Shown: piece after piece, positions 32,213 through 44,098 of the stretch | How positions within the stretch are numbered: the first letter of the stretch is position 1 | How the letters are laid out: every line of letters starts with the position of its first letter | Assembly (NCBI GenBank): GCA_030435675.1 | Contig: CM059621.1 | Location: forward strand, 3,038,001-3,102,000 | Direction of reading: 5' to 3' | From: Steinernema hermaphroditum | Lineage: Eukaryota; Nematoda; Chromadorea; Rhabditida; Steinernematidae | DNA: 64,000 bases | Translations under genes and position numbers: made by a program | The notes under the pieces: generated by a model | Told to the model about the DNA's origin: nothing | Database searches by the model: none | What the model saw: the letters and a program-made list of their open reading frames with translations, nothing else

Positions 32213-32445
32213 TTAGCTTAGCATGTGGAAGATGGGGTGCAAGCTCAGTGACCAGAACGACACTGCACCGAAGAACAGAGGTATGAGCGCGATGAAAACC
32301 AGGATGATCAAGATTTTATTGTGCCTTTCGAGAACATCCTGCTGCATAGTTCCAGCCTTATTTTTGACCCGATATGAAGCATAAACGAAAACGCTAATCC
32401 GGCTATTATGGCCACAGCAATGTAAGGAGACTGTGGAGTCTGTTC
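32213..32445 (-). pseudogene. 7TM chemoreceptor relic (TM5-TM6)
   Basis: Two frames together match the receptor at 33439. One carries a TM5-like YIAVAIIAGLAFSFML; the next frame carries QQDVLERHNKILIILVFIALIPLFFGA, which aligns with EQHVIDRHRKVLFILIVITSVPTFFGA. A frameshift lies between them, near 32345-32365. No other receptor segments are visible nearby. Confidence 0.65.
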
Positions 32446-33438
32446 TTACGTATATTGTTGTGCGGCTGTGCACGATTTGACGTCCTGCGTAACCCTGCTG
32501 ACGTCATGACACTAGTAACCCACCGGCGCTGAACACACGAACGGCCTTTCGAATGAAGACCCCAAATGGAGATATCCACATTATTGCTTGTATACTGCAA
32601 GCTCATTTTTTGGCGGACCAACCTTCGAAGGGTGGAATATCACTTGACACTCCCTATGCGAATGAAACATGTTCACAATTAGTCACACAACAAGTTCAGA
32701 AGAGGCAAAAAAGCCACATAGACGAATGCGAACCATAAATGAAAAACATTATATAAGCAACCACCATCTGACCAGCCCCAGTTGGTATGTTCATCTGAAA
32801 AGCCGCTTGAGTAAAACCTCTGTTTAGCCAATGTTTACCGAAAAGTCGCTTCTTCTCATGATAGAACAAGGCGCGATGCAAATTGCGTATGCAGCCTAAT
32901 GCGCATTCGAGTGTAGTTTCTTGGAAGTAGCTACCTTCGTTTGTCACACATTCAAAGAAAAAAAACAGACACCATCAACCACTATTGTTTTCGCTGTTAT
33001 TTAGAGGAAACGACAGAATGCCATTCATAATAAGTTTGCGTCACAAGGTCCTTATGGTGTAGACTTTGACTTTTTACGGCCTTACTTACCGTAGCCCAGT
33101 AGTGAAAGACGCTGATGCTGATCCTCATTAACGCAAAGGGCTGACTTCATATAAGAACCTTCTTCTGAGCTGCAAGAGGATGAGAATGATTGTCTTCAAG
33201 GAACGCGGAAAAACCGACTCCATCCCATAACTTTTTCCTGTTTTACGTATTGTACTCCATAAACCCCATTTGTTTAATTGTCACATAAAACGCCTTGACA
33301 AACACTGCGTTTTAGCGCAAAGTAACACCATGTTCAAGAGCTGCACAACCCTGCGTTTGCAATAGGTCTCTGTCTATGAAAGTTTATTTACCGTAGGCAC
33401 TCTGTTTAGGCACTCCTCATCGATTTTACATTTGCCGT
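32446..33438. other. Intergenic, no gene seen
   Basis: Downstream of the intact receptor. Only short stop-bounded frames; AT-rich. Confidence 0.4.
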
Positions 33439-34419
33439 TTATCGTGTTGTTATAGCTACAAAGAGAGCTTGTGAGTGAACAACGTTATCCGCGAATCTGG
33501 AAAATACAAGAGATCGCAACGTGTTTGCAGCGGCCTGTCGATAAGGTCTAAAGGCGATAATCATAGTTATAGCATACAAAGTTCCATGGTTAGCTGTGAT
33601 CACTACACTTATCAAACACATGGGCACGGCATACGGTATCTGAGGTACAAGCAATGTCAAGCAGACAACAAAAAAGGGAAGAGCACCAAAGAATGTGGGA
33701 ACACTGGTGATCACGATCAAAATGAACAAAACCTTTCTGTGCCTATCAATCACATGTTGTTCTATGATTCCAGTCTGCTTTTTAATGTTTCTAAACAGCA
33801 AAAACGAGAAAAGACACCCATAGAATATGGCTGCGACGATAGACAGAAATAAACAGCCAATCGCGATGTTTTTTGCTGCTCCAAAAGGTTTCACGCAAAT
33901 CACAGATTTTTCGTCGATCTCTGCATCCTTGCCGGGGTAATCTGCGGCAGAAATTACCCAGTGGTAATACACACATGCCGTCGCCATTGTGACAATACCA
34001 TGTAAGCTAAGACAGAAGGCCGCTGAGCGGAGAGGTTTCACCTTTGATGATTCATTTGCGTAGATGAACAGGACGTATCGATAAGAAAACGTTAGGCACA
34101 AGGCGAGCACGCAGTTTAGGGTACATATCCACAGTGAGAGAACCATTATGTGTTTCAGGACTTCACTATCAAAAAGGCGTACCACGCCGTCGATGTGAAA
34201 ACATTCGGTCGGATACAGTGGGTAGAGATGCATGAAGGTGAATGTGAGATTCGCTCCGAAGTTCCACATAAGTCCGTTGAGAAGGAAGTAAGATAGATAG
34301 CGCATGTTTTGCGGGGTACGCCGTAGGACAATGAAAATAGTAAATAGCTTGACCGGGACGTGGATGGCGGCTGTAATATCAAGGATCCGATCATAGAGCA
34401 GTTCGTATTGTTCAGTCAT
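33439..34419 (-). CDS. 7TM chemoreceptor (nematode serpentine family)
   Basis: Single-exon 326-residue protein from the ATG at 34419 (MTEQYELLYDRILD). Seven hydrophobic spans are evident: about 17-36, 48-70, 88-118, 136-158, 184-212, 228-254 and 264-288. They are followed by a C-tail starting RPYRQAA, a position where worm Srh/Sri/Str-type receptors carry PYR. TM1-2 reads RRTPQNMRYLSYFLLNGL, typical of those families. Probably a chemosensory GPCR in sensory-neuron cilia. The longer upstream ORF (to 34713) is unlikely coding. Two damaged relatives lie at 32213 and 36044. Confidence 0.85.
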   Translation of the reverse strand: MTEQYELLYDRILDITAAIHVPVKLFTIFIVLRRTPQNMRYLSYFLLNGLMWNFGANLTFTFMHLYPLYPTECFHIDGVVRLFDSEVLKHIMVLSLWICTLNCVLALCLTFSYRYVLFIYANESSKVKPLRSAAFCLSLHGIVTMATACVYYHWVISAADYPGKDAEIDEKSVICVKPFGAAKNIAIGCLFLSIVAAIFYGCLFSFLLFRNIKKQTGIIEQHVIDRHRKVLFILIVITSVPTFFGALPFFVVCLTLLVPQIPYAVPMCLISVVITANHGTLYAITMIIAFRPYRQAAANTLRSLVFSRFADNVVHSQALFVAITTR

Positions 34420-35211
34420 TTTATGCGTTGTGTTTGCAATTGACGATGTAATCAAGGGTAAAGCAAAAGCTACTATGGGAATGTTTGGGCGGTGCGACTC
34501 GCTGCTAATGTTAATTATACAGCGAACAAAGAAATGTTTTGTTGGCTGCAGACAGAGCAGAACTGCTGTTAACCAAGCGGAAAGACAGTGCACTGCAACA
34601 CCAGACAAATTACAATGAAGTAGTCGAAAACACAATGAGTTGCTCGTAAAAACACTTGTTATCCCAGTAGTTCTTTCCCGCTTAATGCTATCACAGCACA
34701 GCAATTCGCACACACTTTCTGTACGACATTTATTCTAGCAATAACATTTCAGCTTTTAACAATAAAAATCTTTTCTTCTTGGAATATGTTTTAGCCTATT
34801 ACAGGTAATTGTTTCGTAAACGCGCAAATAAATTATAAGTTTAATAATGGTGTTAAGTCTTGAACTTCTGGAGTTTATACTCATTAATCTCCTAAGCCAT
34901 CCATGGCACGTCATAGAGCGACAAGAAGAAGGACAAATATTACACTCTACTCTCATCGAGCTTCGACGATAGAAGCGTCGTGAGATTTGGAAATGGGATC
35001 TTATCAGTGTTGTGGGGAGCGGAAGCGGTGAAGAGACTGGAACGGCCATTCTTGGTCGTCTTTCTAGGCGCAATGATAACCCAAAAGGCCCGAACATCTA
35101 TCTGTACCACCCGGCCGCCCACTCAGCCAAAGCTTCTGGATGGGGTCAATAAGGAAAGAATCACCACTGACGGCTTTGTATAGGATAGCAAACAACAATG
35201 CGAGTCTCACT
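34420..35211. other. Intergenic, no gene seen
   Basis: Receptor upstream region, then several overlapping short open frames on the minus strand (34756-35122) with no motif, start or splice support. Confidence 0.35.
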
Positions 35212-35698
35212 TGTATCGCAGTGGCGAGTGGTCGCTCACTGAGTGTCTGGTTGGTCAGATGGCAAACCCCGCGGCAGTTGTGTGCGTTCCGGCTTCCAGA
35301 GGGAATTGGAACACCCGGAAGCCGTAGACCCACGACCGCTGACAACAAGATGTACGACGCCATGCAGCCGGCTGCGTGAGAAGTCATCCCACAGGTCGCC
35401 GACGCTCAGAGGACACCACACCGAAGAAGACGCATCTTCCGGACCACGGACTCATCTCTCCGAAGATGCAAGCTCAGGCACAGCGTCCGCTGTGCCCGGA
35501 ACGCCCGCGAAGAAGATGTTTTACCGTCATTTCCGGAGTTTCGCCGTTTCCCAGATGACCCATGGAGGGCGGCGTCTACGACTGGTTCGACATCACGGCT
35601 ACGCCAGGAATGAAGCCTGCAGCAATGAGACATCCTCTGTTTGTCTATTTTTCGGTCTCAAGCAAGGTGTACCGCCTTTGATTCTTGAAATAAAGTCA
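35212..35698 (+). repeat. Dispersed repeat R2, longest plus-strand copy
   Basis: From ATCGCAGTGGCGAGTGGTC to TTGATTCTTGAAATAAAGTCA. Shares GAATTGGAACACCCGGAAGC, CGTGAGAAGTCATCCCACAGG and GAGACATCCTCTGTTTGTC with the copies at 3905 and 38845. Non-coding. Confidence 0.6.
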
Positions 35699-36043
35699 AA
35701 GTTAACAACAAGGCAACGTTGTTGTTGTTGAAACTCTTCGTTATCAGAAATTTTGAAGCAGTCAGAGTTTATTTGTTAACTTTATTCCATATATTCCTTA
35801 TGTATCACTCTTATCGAATCAGTTTCGCAACAAGCACTTCTGAGCATCGGAACTAACCGAGCCGAGCCGGCTCAAATTGTGAAGTTTCACCGAATTCGCA
35901 TCGCTGTACCTGAGGTTGCAAAACCTTCCGGAGGTGGAACAACAAAAATCGTAATACCCTTTCAGACACAATGTAAGAAGTCTAATGGACTGTGCTGTTT
36001 TTATTTTCTTGTTTACAACTGAAAACGCATCGACGAAGGTATC

Positions 36044-36517
36044 CTACGATGTTGTTCTAGCAACAAACACTATCCCCGAATGAACAGCATTTTCGGTACC
36101 GGCGCAGAATATGAGCCTGGAGAAAAGGTTCAAAGCGGCCTTTCGATATGGCCTAAACGCGACAATCATAGTCAAAGCGTACACAGTTGTTGTCGTCAAA
36201 GCGAACGTTGCATTTAGAATACATATTAACACCAGAAGTGCTTGAATGTGAATCATGAGTTCACTGTCAAAGAACAAAATTATGCCACTGGCACGAAAAC
36301 ATTCCGCTGGATATAAAGGGTAGACGTGCATGAAAGTTAACGCTAGATTAACTCCGAAATTCCAAATCAGCCCATTGAGAAGGAAGTAGGATAAATAGCG
36401 CATGGAGGGAGGAGTGTACAGCACAATAATGGCAATCGTGAGTAACTTTACGGGGATGTGCATTGCAGCCGTAACATCGAGGGCAGAATTGAAAAGCGAC
36501 TCATATGGACGATCCAT
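36044..36517 (-). CDS. Chemoreceptor paralogue with internal deletion
   Basis: 157 residues, close to the receptor at 33439. It retains the N-terminus, TM1, TM2 and TM3 (up to LNATFAL) and then passes, in frame, straight into the last part of TM7 and the tail (YALTMIVAFRPYRKAALN). About 170 residues (TM4-TM6 and part of TM7) are missing, with no stop or frameshift. The deletion joint contains GCTTTGAC twice within ~30 bp. Either a pseudogene by one clean deletion or an expressed four-span remnant. Confidence 0.6.
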   Translation of the reverse strand: MDRPYESLFNSALDVTAAMHIPVKLLTIAIIVLYTPPSMRYLSYFLLNGLIWNFGVNLALTFMHVYPLYPAECFRASGIILFFDSELMIHIQALLVLICILNATFALTTTTVYALTMIVAFRPYRKAALNLFSRLIFCAGTENAVHSGIVFVARTTS

Positions 36518-37227
36518 CTGATGTGTGAAAGGTAACCTTCAACTTTCACTTTATGCCTCTTCGTTGACAATGGAGTTAGTAAGAAGTAAATATGATAATT
36601 AAATAATATACGAAATAGAAGTAAGAAATTCAAGATCTATGTTAAAAAGAGCACGTTTATGGGTGAACAACGACATGCATTTTTAAATAACAGCGGAACC
36701 GCCCAAAGTTTTAACTCGACGTAGGTGTCTGACGCACAGGAATTGTTTTTTGGCACTAAAAATGTGATTCGAGTTCGGCCACCAACATAGTTCAAGCACT
36801 CTAACAAACATTTCTACCGACAAAATACGCATGAACATCGAAAATAGCATCGCCAATTCTATGTGCTTGATGGCGCTACGACTTTCCTGATTGGTCACAA
36901 AAATTCAAGATAAATCATGAAATGTTCGGCTTGGCGGCACGCATGATCGGGTGGTGATGAAGAGGTTCTTGGCCAGGGGACCATGTGTTGCATTTGAGTC
37001 ACTAAGTTTACATGTCTAGTAATTTTCAGCTCGATTGGAATGTTCGACTTGCGGCGGTTGCTTTGTAAGTGTATCGCTGGAAAACAGTGCAGGTTTCCGC
37101 AAACGTTGGCTCACCTAAAGACCGGCAGACTGATCTTCCTTCCTCCTGACCCACTGGACCCTCAATGTTCTAGAAAATGAATGCTTGAAATTACGTTGAC
37201 GCAGAAACGTTTATAAATTCTTTTATA
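36518..37227. other. Intergenic, no gene seen
   Basis: Low-complexity AT-rich DNA between the truncated receptor and the next collagen; no motif-bearing frame. Confidence 0.4.
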
Positions 37228-38293
37228 TTACTCAGTGTTTTGTTTAGCCACGGGTAACGCAGCTGAATGGAACTCGGCATAAAAGTCTGAAGGCGGTGTA
37301 ACATAACCTTCTTGTCTTGGGGGACAAGGGCAGTAGCCGGCGTCGGATCCAAGATTCCCGGATGGCCCCGCCGGTCCCGGACCCCCAGCTCCTCCGGAGG
37401 GGCCTGGATTGCCGGGCGGGCCAGCTGGTCCTGGCGGTCCCGGCTGTCCAGGTGTAACGACGCCCTTGCTGCCCGGATTTCCAGCTGGTCCCGGTAGGCC
37501 TGGGGGTCCTGGTGGTCCGGGTGTGTTGATAGGTTTAGTACTTGATGGGCCGGGTTGTCCAGGAGGTCCATCAGTTCCGGGACTTCCTCAAATCGTCCAC
37601 GACTATACCAGTGATGTTGGCTAGGTACCTACCACTAGGGCCGGCATCTCCAGCAGGTCCCGGTTCGCCCGGTGATCCAGGCTTCCCGGGATTGCCCTCT
37701 GGGCCAGGTTGTCCAGATGGTCCAGATGGTCCGGCTGGTCCATCAGGTCCGGGAGGACCTGCAGGTCCAGCAGGGCATTTGATGCATTCTTTTGATTGAT
37801 GTGCGCTTGAATCGGTGGCTGCAGGTCCAGCTGTTCCATCTTTACCCGGGCCACCATCTTCTCCGGGCTGGCCATTTTCGCCAGGTGGTCCTGGAGGTCC
37901 GGGAGGACAGCTCGTGGCTTGAGGGGCACATTCTAAACGTGAAAGCGATATGCAGTACAAGGGTTGCATCTAGTTGAGTACGTTTGCGATTTTTTATTTG
38001 CTTCTTCTAGCAACCCTCATGATAGAAAAAAACTGGAAAAACTCACGGCATACAGGTTCCGCGGAATATTGCCTTTTCCGACGGATAAGTGGGTTCCTTT
38101 CCCTGCTGGTCGTGAACATCGCCTTCGAAACACCGTCAGCATAAAAATTAAATTCGTTCAAATCCTCTGTCACTTCATGATGCAAATCAGATACAATCAC
38201 AAACAAAGACGTTCCGATAATAATAGAGGTCAAAACAAGCACAGCGCTAGTTGTGTTCACGACAACAAGAAATATTCGACCTTCCACACCCAT
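37228..38293 (-). CDS. Cuticle collagen 4 (divergent)
   Basis: Exons 38293-38047, 37932-37633 and 37586-37228; 301 residues. Start chosen at [13 protein letters not shown] by analogy with its paralogues rather than the ATG eight codons upstream. The N-terminal block is divergent ([13 protein letters not shown]) with a RRKRQY processing site. Gly-X-Y domains have an insert [15 protein letters not shown] where the others have TSYGGYGSP. It ends [11 protein letters not shown] and [11 protein letters not shown]. Intron positions match the other collagens. The promoter has a TATATAAG-like box near 38340. Confidence 0.85.
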
Positions 38294-38844
38294 CTGTCCG
38301 TCTTCTTTGTGTTGCATTTAGGCGGAAAATTGCTTCTTATATGACGCGATCTAAGAAGATAAAGTTTATTGAATTACAGACCCGTTTGTTCGCCGATGAT
38401 CATCAGAGCGGAGGGGATGTTTATGTGCGCATGCAAAGTTTACAGCTCTCTCGCCAAAATGGCCGCTATAAATCGGGATCCGCCTATCGGATTAGCGCGT
38501 GCTTGGTGAGGCGACTAAACAAGGCGGCGATTAGCTCCTTATCGACTCTTTCATTTTTGAGGGAACTAATGAGGAATGTGCATCGGAAGCCTGTTTGCGA
38601 AAACACGTCGCAAAACACATAATCCTGTGTGGTAGATGGTGCGACACTACAAAAGCTAATAGGTACCTCAGATCGAGCAGGAACTTGGCAGAAGTACGTG
38701 AGTGAATGTCCTGTGTAAATACACTTCCAAAGTTACATCCAACCAGCATAAGCGAACAATAAGGAATATTGTACAGCTGACAAGAAGGTGCTTAAACTGT
38801 TCATTCTGTGTTGTTCACTGTGAATAATCCTCGACTTTACACGA
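38294..38844. other. Intergenic, no gene seen
   Basis: Collagen promoter, then sequence without coding features up to the R2 repeat. Confidence 0.4.
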
Positions 38845-39328
38845 CTTTATTTCGTGAATCAAAGACATTTCGCCTTGCACGACACCGAAAATAGACAAAC
38901 AGAGGATGTCTTGAAGACGGCTTCATCCCTGGCGTGGCGTTCATGTCGAACCGGTGGGTGGCGGAGAGCTTCATGGGGCTTCTGGGAATCGGCAAATCTT
39001 CGGATTCAGGAGCGGAACATCGTTTGCGGCACAGCGCACGCTTCTGTGCTCGAATCTGATGGTCCGCGGTCCGGGAGTTGCGTCTTCGATGGTGGTGGCG
39101 TCCTCAGAGCGTCGGCGACCTTCGGGATGACTTCTCACGTGGCCGGATTCTTGACGTCGGACATCTTGTTGCCAGCGGTGGTGGGACTACGGCTTCCGGG
39201 TGTCCCAATTCCCTCTGGAAGCCGGAAAACTCACACATGCCACAGGATTTGCTGTCTGACCAACCGGACCCTCAGAGAGCGACCGGAGGGTCCGACCGCT
39301 CGCCACCGGGGTGCTCAGGGTGCTAAAC
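38845..39328 (-). repeat. Dispersed repeat R2, inverted copy
   Basis: Begins with the element's 3' end reversed (GACTTTATTTCGTGAATCAAAG) and ends GACCGCTCGCCACCGGGG. Same internal blocks as 35212-35698. Confidence 0.6.
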
Positions 39329-39827
39329 CGAGATAACTGAAAAAAGGCGCTAATTATGGAGGACAGAGGGCGAAATGGAATCCCGGATGGCGGCGCAGAA
39401 TTAAGACTGGAAGAGGGATTTCTGCCCCACGTGGCGGTGCGGGTGGTGTTTCACCTCATGGACCTTGGCCGATGCACCATATGACCCGTTATTCCGGCTC
39501 ACAGATTTGCATCAATCGAATGTCATTATTCCCAATCACTGCTAAAGTCCAACCCCAACGACCATCCTTCAAGCCTTGCCACGTTGTGCCCTCGAATTTC
39601 ACTTCACGAACCGGTTCTAAACCTTTCATTCTACTAGTCATTAAAGTTACTTTACAGAGAAAGTACATTAAGGGATGATGTCACTGATGCCACCAACAAT
39701 TTGCATAATCGGAAAGCAAACGATATGCGTTGGTTAGTGTTATTCACTCACTCCCTTCACCTCTCGACATGTCACCATCATCGGAGCACGCAGCCTCCAA
39801 TGCAAAGGTAGAATTTACAGCTTGGAT

Positions 39828-41989
39828 ATGATAATAAACGAAGTTCAGCTTCCATCCCTCTACTCACTCAAATCGATTCGATTTCGAATCGTTTTTCTGA
39901 TGATGTTCGCCATGTTCTGTTCATGTTCCATCAGAAGCCACCTAGGCGTAACTATAGTTTGTATGATTAACGCTACGGCTCTGGAGCGACAGTCGTCCTC
40001 GATGTCGCTGAATCGATCCACTGAAGACGACTGCCCTCTTTCGAAAGGTCACCAAAGCCTCGCAGATTTCGGCTACAATGGCGACCTCCTATGGACATCG
40101 TCCGATCAAGGATTCATATTCTCAGCTATGTCTTTTGGCTCACTGATTACATTATTACCATCGGGAATGCTTGCCGATCGATTCGGCCCTAAACTGATCA
40201 TATTCTGGTCGGTTCTCGTCATGGCGGTGATGTCGTATATAGCACCCCTTTTGGCCAACCTGCACGTGCTCGCTTTCACAGCATCGAGGTTCATTGTTGG
40301 AGCTTGTAATGTTCGTTCGTAATCTACAAACTTTTTGGTGATTTCGTCCTTTCAGGGCTGCATAATGCCATCACTAACTGCTCTTGGCGCGCGCTGGTTC
40401 GCGAAAGATGAGCGTTCGACGATGAACGCGATGTACACGTCCGGTGTTCAACTGGCTGGAATAGCGATTGGTTTAGCCACTCCGTTACTATGCACTTCAA
40501 ACATTCTCAGTGGGTGGCCCTTCGTTTATTACGTCTATGCAAGCGTGGCTGTTGCATTCGCGACTCTGTGGATGCCCTTCGTTTCGAATCACGTGGAGAA
40601 TAACAGGCATATCAGCGATGTGGAGAGGCAGTATGTTACCGAAAATACTGTTGTAAGGAAGAACCAAGAAAAGGTGCTTTGTACAATGCTGTCTTATGTC
40701 GAGATATGCTAGTTTTGGTTTAGAAAACCTTCCCTTGGATGAAAGCGTTTCTGTCGCCCCCTTTCTGGGCGATTCTCGTTGTTAGGACAGCGTTCGTCAC
40801 GCAGGACAAGATCATGACAGCCTACACGGCGACGTACATTCGCGATGTACTTCGGACTGATTTGCAAACGGTAATAATATGCGCACCGCAAACCAAATCG
40901 GTTCTGAACATAGAGTCTTGAGTGGTGAACACATGGCCACATACCACTAAGCTGTTCCGTCAATGTTGTGCCATTTTAATAGGAATTGTAAAGGTCTTAA
41001 AAGGCTTCAGAAAGCTTGGGTCTTGGAAACAGGAAACACTTCACAATACTAAAGATAGGTGATTCGGAACCCAGTCATGTGAGCCATTCCGAGTAGCCTC
41101 AAGCTGCCCTCTCAGGGATCGCTTTATGTGCTAAGGGCCACTGCAACTGTCCGCGAGGAGCACTGTGAAAAGAGCGAAGATGATCAGAGATAAAGGAGCA
41201 CACGACAAAGGCATTCAGATTTCTTTGATCGTCAGCGCTCTCTTTGTACTGTTGCTCGCGAACAGTCGCAATAGTGCGATCTCTGAATAGGCGGCTAGAT
41301 TGCCGGCTCGGATTGACTGACTCATAGCTCCTAGTGAAGATTAATCAATATTTTCCTATATACTGAGAGTTTAGAACGGTATCTACACGTCGCTTCCATA
41401 CATCGCTCAACTTATATCGAAGAATGTGGTTTCGGCCGTGGCCGACTACCTCAAACGGAAGAAGTTTATGTCGCATACAGTGTCTGTGCGCGTCTTCCAA
41501 CTCATCTCAAATGCTGGCACGGCTTTATGCTTCATCATACTGGCCCTGTACGCCGATTGCAATCACACTGTGCTCGGTGTTGCGTTTCTCACTCTGAGAA
41601 ACCTCTTCTTGGCTTTCGTTAGTCCCGGAATGCACACAAGTGGCCTCAGCATCGCTCCTGCCTATAGCGGATCAGTTCTCTCGATCACCATGTTCATAGC
41701 TTCTGTGGTCGCAACTGTCGCTCTCTATGTTGTTGGCGTAGCGCTGGAATCTGTAGGTTTTGTTAGTAGAAGCCTATTGAATCAGAACGGATTACAGAGC
41801 ACGAAATTGGAATGGAGTATTATCTACATATCTCTTGCTGTCGCAAACGTCTTGACCGGAATATTCTTTGCAATTTTTGCATCAACAGATGTTCAAGAAT
41901 GGGCTAAACCATGTGATACACGAAAAGTACACCCTGTACAGGAAATATCTATCAAAACCACTGTGAACAGAAGTGAAATAAAACAGTAA
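39828..41989 (+). CDS. SLC17-type organic anion / phosphate transporter (MFS)
   Basis: Exons 39828-40310, 40356-40673, 40724-40870 and 41375-41989; 520 residues. An acceptor-like TTTACAG 7 bp before the ATG suggests spliced-leader trans-splicing. Motifs: N-terminal cytosolic start, TM1 with RSHLGVTIVCMINAT, an N-glycosylatable first loop (SLNRSTEDD), the MFS signature GMLADRFGPK, GCIMPSLTALGARWF, then NGIYTSLPYIAQLI and the H+/anion-transporter-like C-half. These match the Na+-phosphate / sialin / vesicular glutamate transporter family. Substrate cannot be fixed. The third intron is 504 nt and holds a hairpin element. First donor is AAT|GTTCGT, weak but required by the frame. Confidence 0.8.
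41135..41295. mobile_element. Hairpin (MITE-like) element in intron 3
   Basis: Imperfect inverted repeats of about 40 bp: the left arm contains GCAACTGTCCGCGAGGAGCACTG, the right arm CAGTACAAAGAGAGC reversed and GCGAACAGTCGCAATAGTGC. The size and the intron location fit a small non-autonomous DNA element. Confidence 0.45.
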
Positions 41990-42417
41990 TGAAAATAAAT
42001 TACAATGAAAAAAATTGTGTTATAGTCAGGGATCTTTAGGGTCAAAGAAGCGTTCTAAAAATTACAGGAAACAAGAATAGTTCATGTTGCTTTCCAAAAG
42101 GCAAGCTGAAGGTGATGTGGTACCGACCCGCACATGTCCTTGTTGACAATTTTGTTCTTTTACCGATCCGCTCGTCGATCATGTAAAAGTTGTTTTTACT
42201 AGATGAGCTTTGAAACTCAGCCGACGTGGCAGACGTGGCTAGCCGATTTCCACAGAGTAACTGCGCCTATTTTTGGAATTTTTCGGATTATATGGGTGAA
42301 AATCATCCATTGTATATTCAAATCAGGACTGCAAAGATACGTGGCACTCCAATCCACAAACGATACAAAAGAGGGCCGGTGGGAGAGAGCGTCACTCATT
42401 CGAACGTTTTGTGAACC

Positions 42418-43162
42418 ATGAAGGTGATCGCTCTCTTCTCTCTGCTCCTCCTTTCCGTCGCCCTGGCCGACAACGACCAAGGAAACAACGGTCCCCATTC
42501 CGGCGAGGTCCACAAGAAGGACAAGAATGGAAGCGGAGAAAAGAACGGTGACGCCGGAGCCATTGGAGGACTGCTTGGAGGTATCGGCGGTATCGGAGGT
42601 TCTGACGCCGTGTCCGGAGCTACTGGTACGGCCACCAATACCCTTGGAGGAATCCTCGGAGCTGCCGGAGGTGCTGGAAACGCTGCTTCTGGAGCCAGCG
42701 GTGCTGCCTCGGATGTCACCAACACTGCTACCAACGCCCTTGGAGGAATCGTCGGAGGAGCCACTGGAGGAAAGGACGCCGCTTCCGGAGCTGCTGGCGA
42801 CATCACTGGAGCTCTTGGAGGACTCACTGGAGGATCTGGTCCACTCGGAGCCGTGACTGGAATTCTTGGAGGTGCTCAGGGCGCCGCCGGATCTGCTGGT
42901 GGAGCCATTGGAGGTCTCGACATCTCTGGACTTCGGGGTGATCTCGAGAAGACCGTCACTGGAGTTCTCAGCGGTATCCCCATCGTCGGAGGTATCGCCG
43001 CTGGTCCCATCGGTGGAATCCTCGGCCTCGTCATCTCCCTCCTCCAAACCGTCCTCAAGCTCCGTAGGTTCTCTCCCTCTCTTCACTCTACAGTGGCGTC
43101 TTTCAGTCATCCCTCTCCTCAAGGGTCTTCCCGTCGTCGGCGGTGTCGTCGGAGGTCACTAA
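42418..43162 (+). CDS. Gly/Ala-rich secreted protein 2
   Basis: Exons 42418-43063 and 43107-43162; 233 residues, same layout as the protein at 22841: signal peptide MKVIALFSLLLLSVALA, SGEVHKKDKNGSGEKNGD, GGIGGIGG and GAASDVTNTATNALGG repeats, and PVVGGVVGGH end. The intron is 43 nt. It lies in the left arm of the inverted duplication and points toward its twin. Confidence 0.85.
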
Positions 43163-43648
43163 ACGTTCAACCATTGTTTTCCATTTGGAAAATGAATAAA
43201 TCCCTTGCATGAACATTGTACGTAGCAATTGTTTTGCGACTGCGAAAAGTCGCGCTCCGACGACGTTAACCTTCGCCACATTGAAACCCGTATACAATGA
43301 TGAGATCGCTACGCTTTACTAGAACACCGAAAAGCTGAGCGCCGAGTCCTAACACTCTCCTTGTGCCATAATAATATAATCTCGCATGGTCTAGTGACAT
43401 TCGAAAGACTGAACCTCTTTTTTGCTCTTGTCGTAGAAATACTGCATTTTAGTGAACGATCTGCATTTAGCGTCCGTTTGTGATTGTTGCTGAGTATATC
43501 TTCAATACAAGCGGCTGTCCCGGTTTACTCATCGGTTAATTGCTAGTTCGGTCCTTTTCAAATGCTAACAAAACAGTGCTAATTGTAATAGAAGGTATAA
43601 TAGTCAGCTTGTCTGCTAGTCTCTTTTACAATCGCGGCCGTTGACTCG

Positions 43649-43874
43649 ATGGTGCTTTGCATTCCCAAACGTCTCCGATTCTCCAGCGATAAGAAGACCA
43701 CCGAGCAAAAGGCTACTAAAACATTATATCCAGCGTAAGATGCGATGGCCATGCTATTGGTGGTTGTATTTTCTTGTTGCTTTCAGAATGGGATTGCACG
43801 CGTCATTATTAGCTTCTACGTACGTGGCGATCGCCGTCGACAGCAGACTTCTCGTCTTTGTGAAAAACTCGTAA
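43649..43874 (+). CDS. Small two-exon protein, 57 residues, unknown
   Basis: Exons 43649-43734 and 43787-43874. Donor CCAGC|GTAAGA and acceptor TTGCTTTCAG are good; AATAAA follows at 43943. Protein starts MVLCIPKRLRFSSDKKTTE and ends with a moderately hydrophobic segment (GLHASLLASTYVAIAVDSRLL). No signal peptide, no family. Located in the unique spacer of the inverted duplication. Confidence 0.5.
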
Positions 43875-44098
43875 TTCGCGTCACCAGCTCACTCACTCAT
43901 TAAGACAACCTGACAAACTGCTTCACACTGTTTGTTTCATGTCCAAATAAATAAGACATGTTCGTTATTTTCGCCGCTAGCTGTCTTTTATGATGATTTC
44001 GTCTGCTGCTTACTATCAACTACGTTGAAGTATTGTGTCCAATTAGCATCATGCAAAGGATTTATTCATTTTCCAAATGGAAAACAAAAGTTGAACGT

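Noticed and set aside
34756..35122. Overlapping open frames on both strands
   Set aside because: Different frames compete over the same bases and none has recognisable sequence or gene signals.
42217..43122. Ser/Gly-rich 301-codon frame antisense to the Gly/Ala-rich gene (similar at 44139-45056)
   Set aside because: Codon-shadow effect of GGA/GCC repeats; the sense strand has signal peptide, intron and paralogues.
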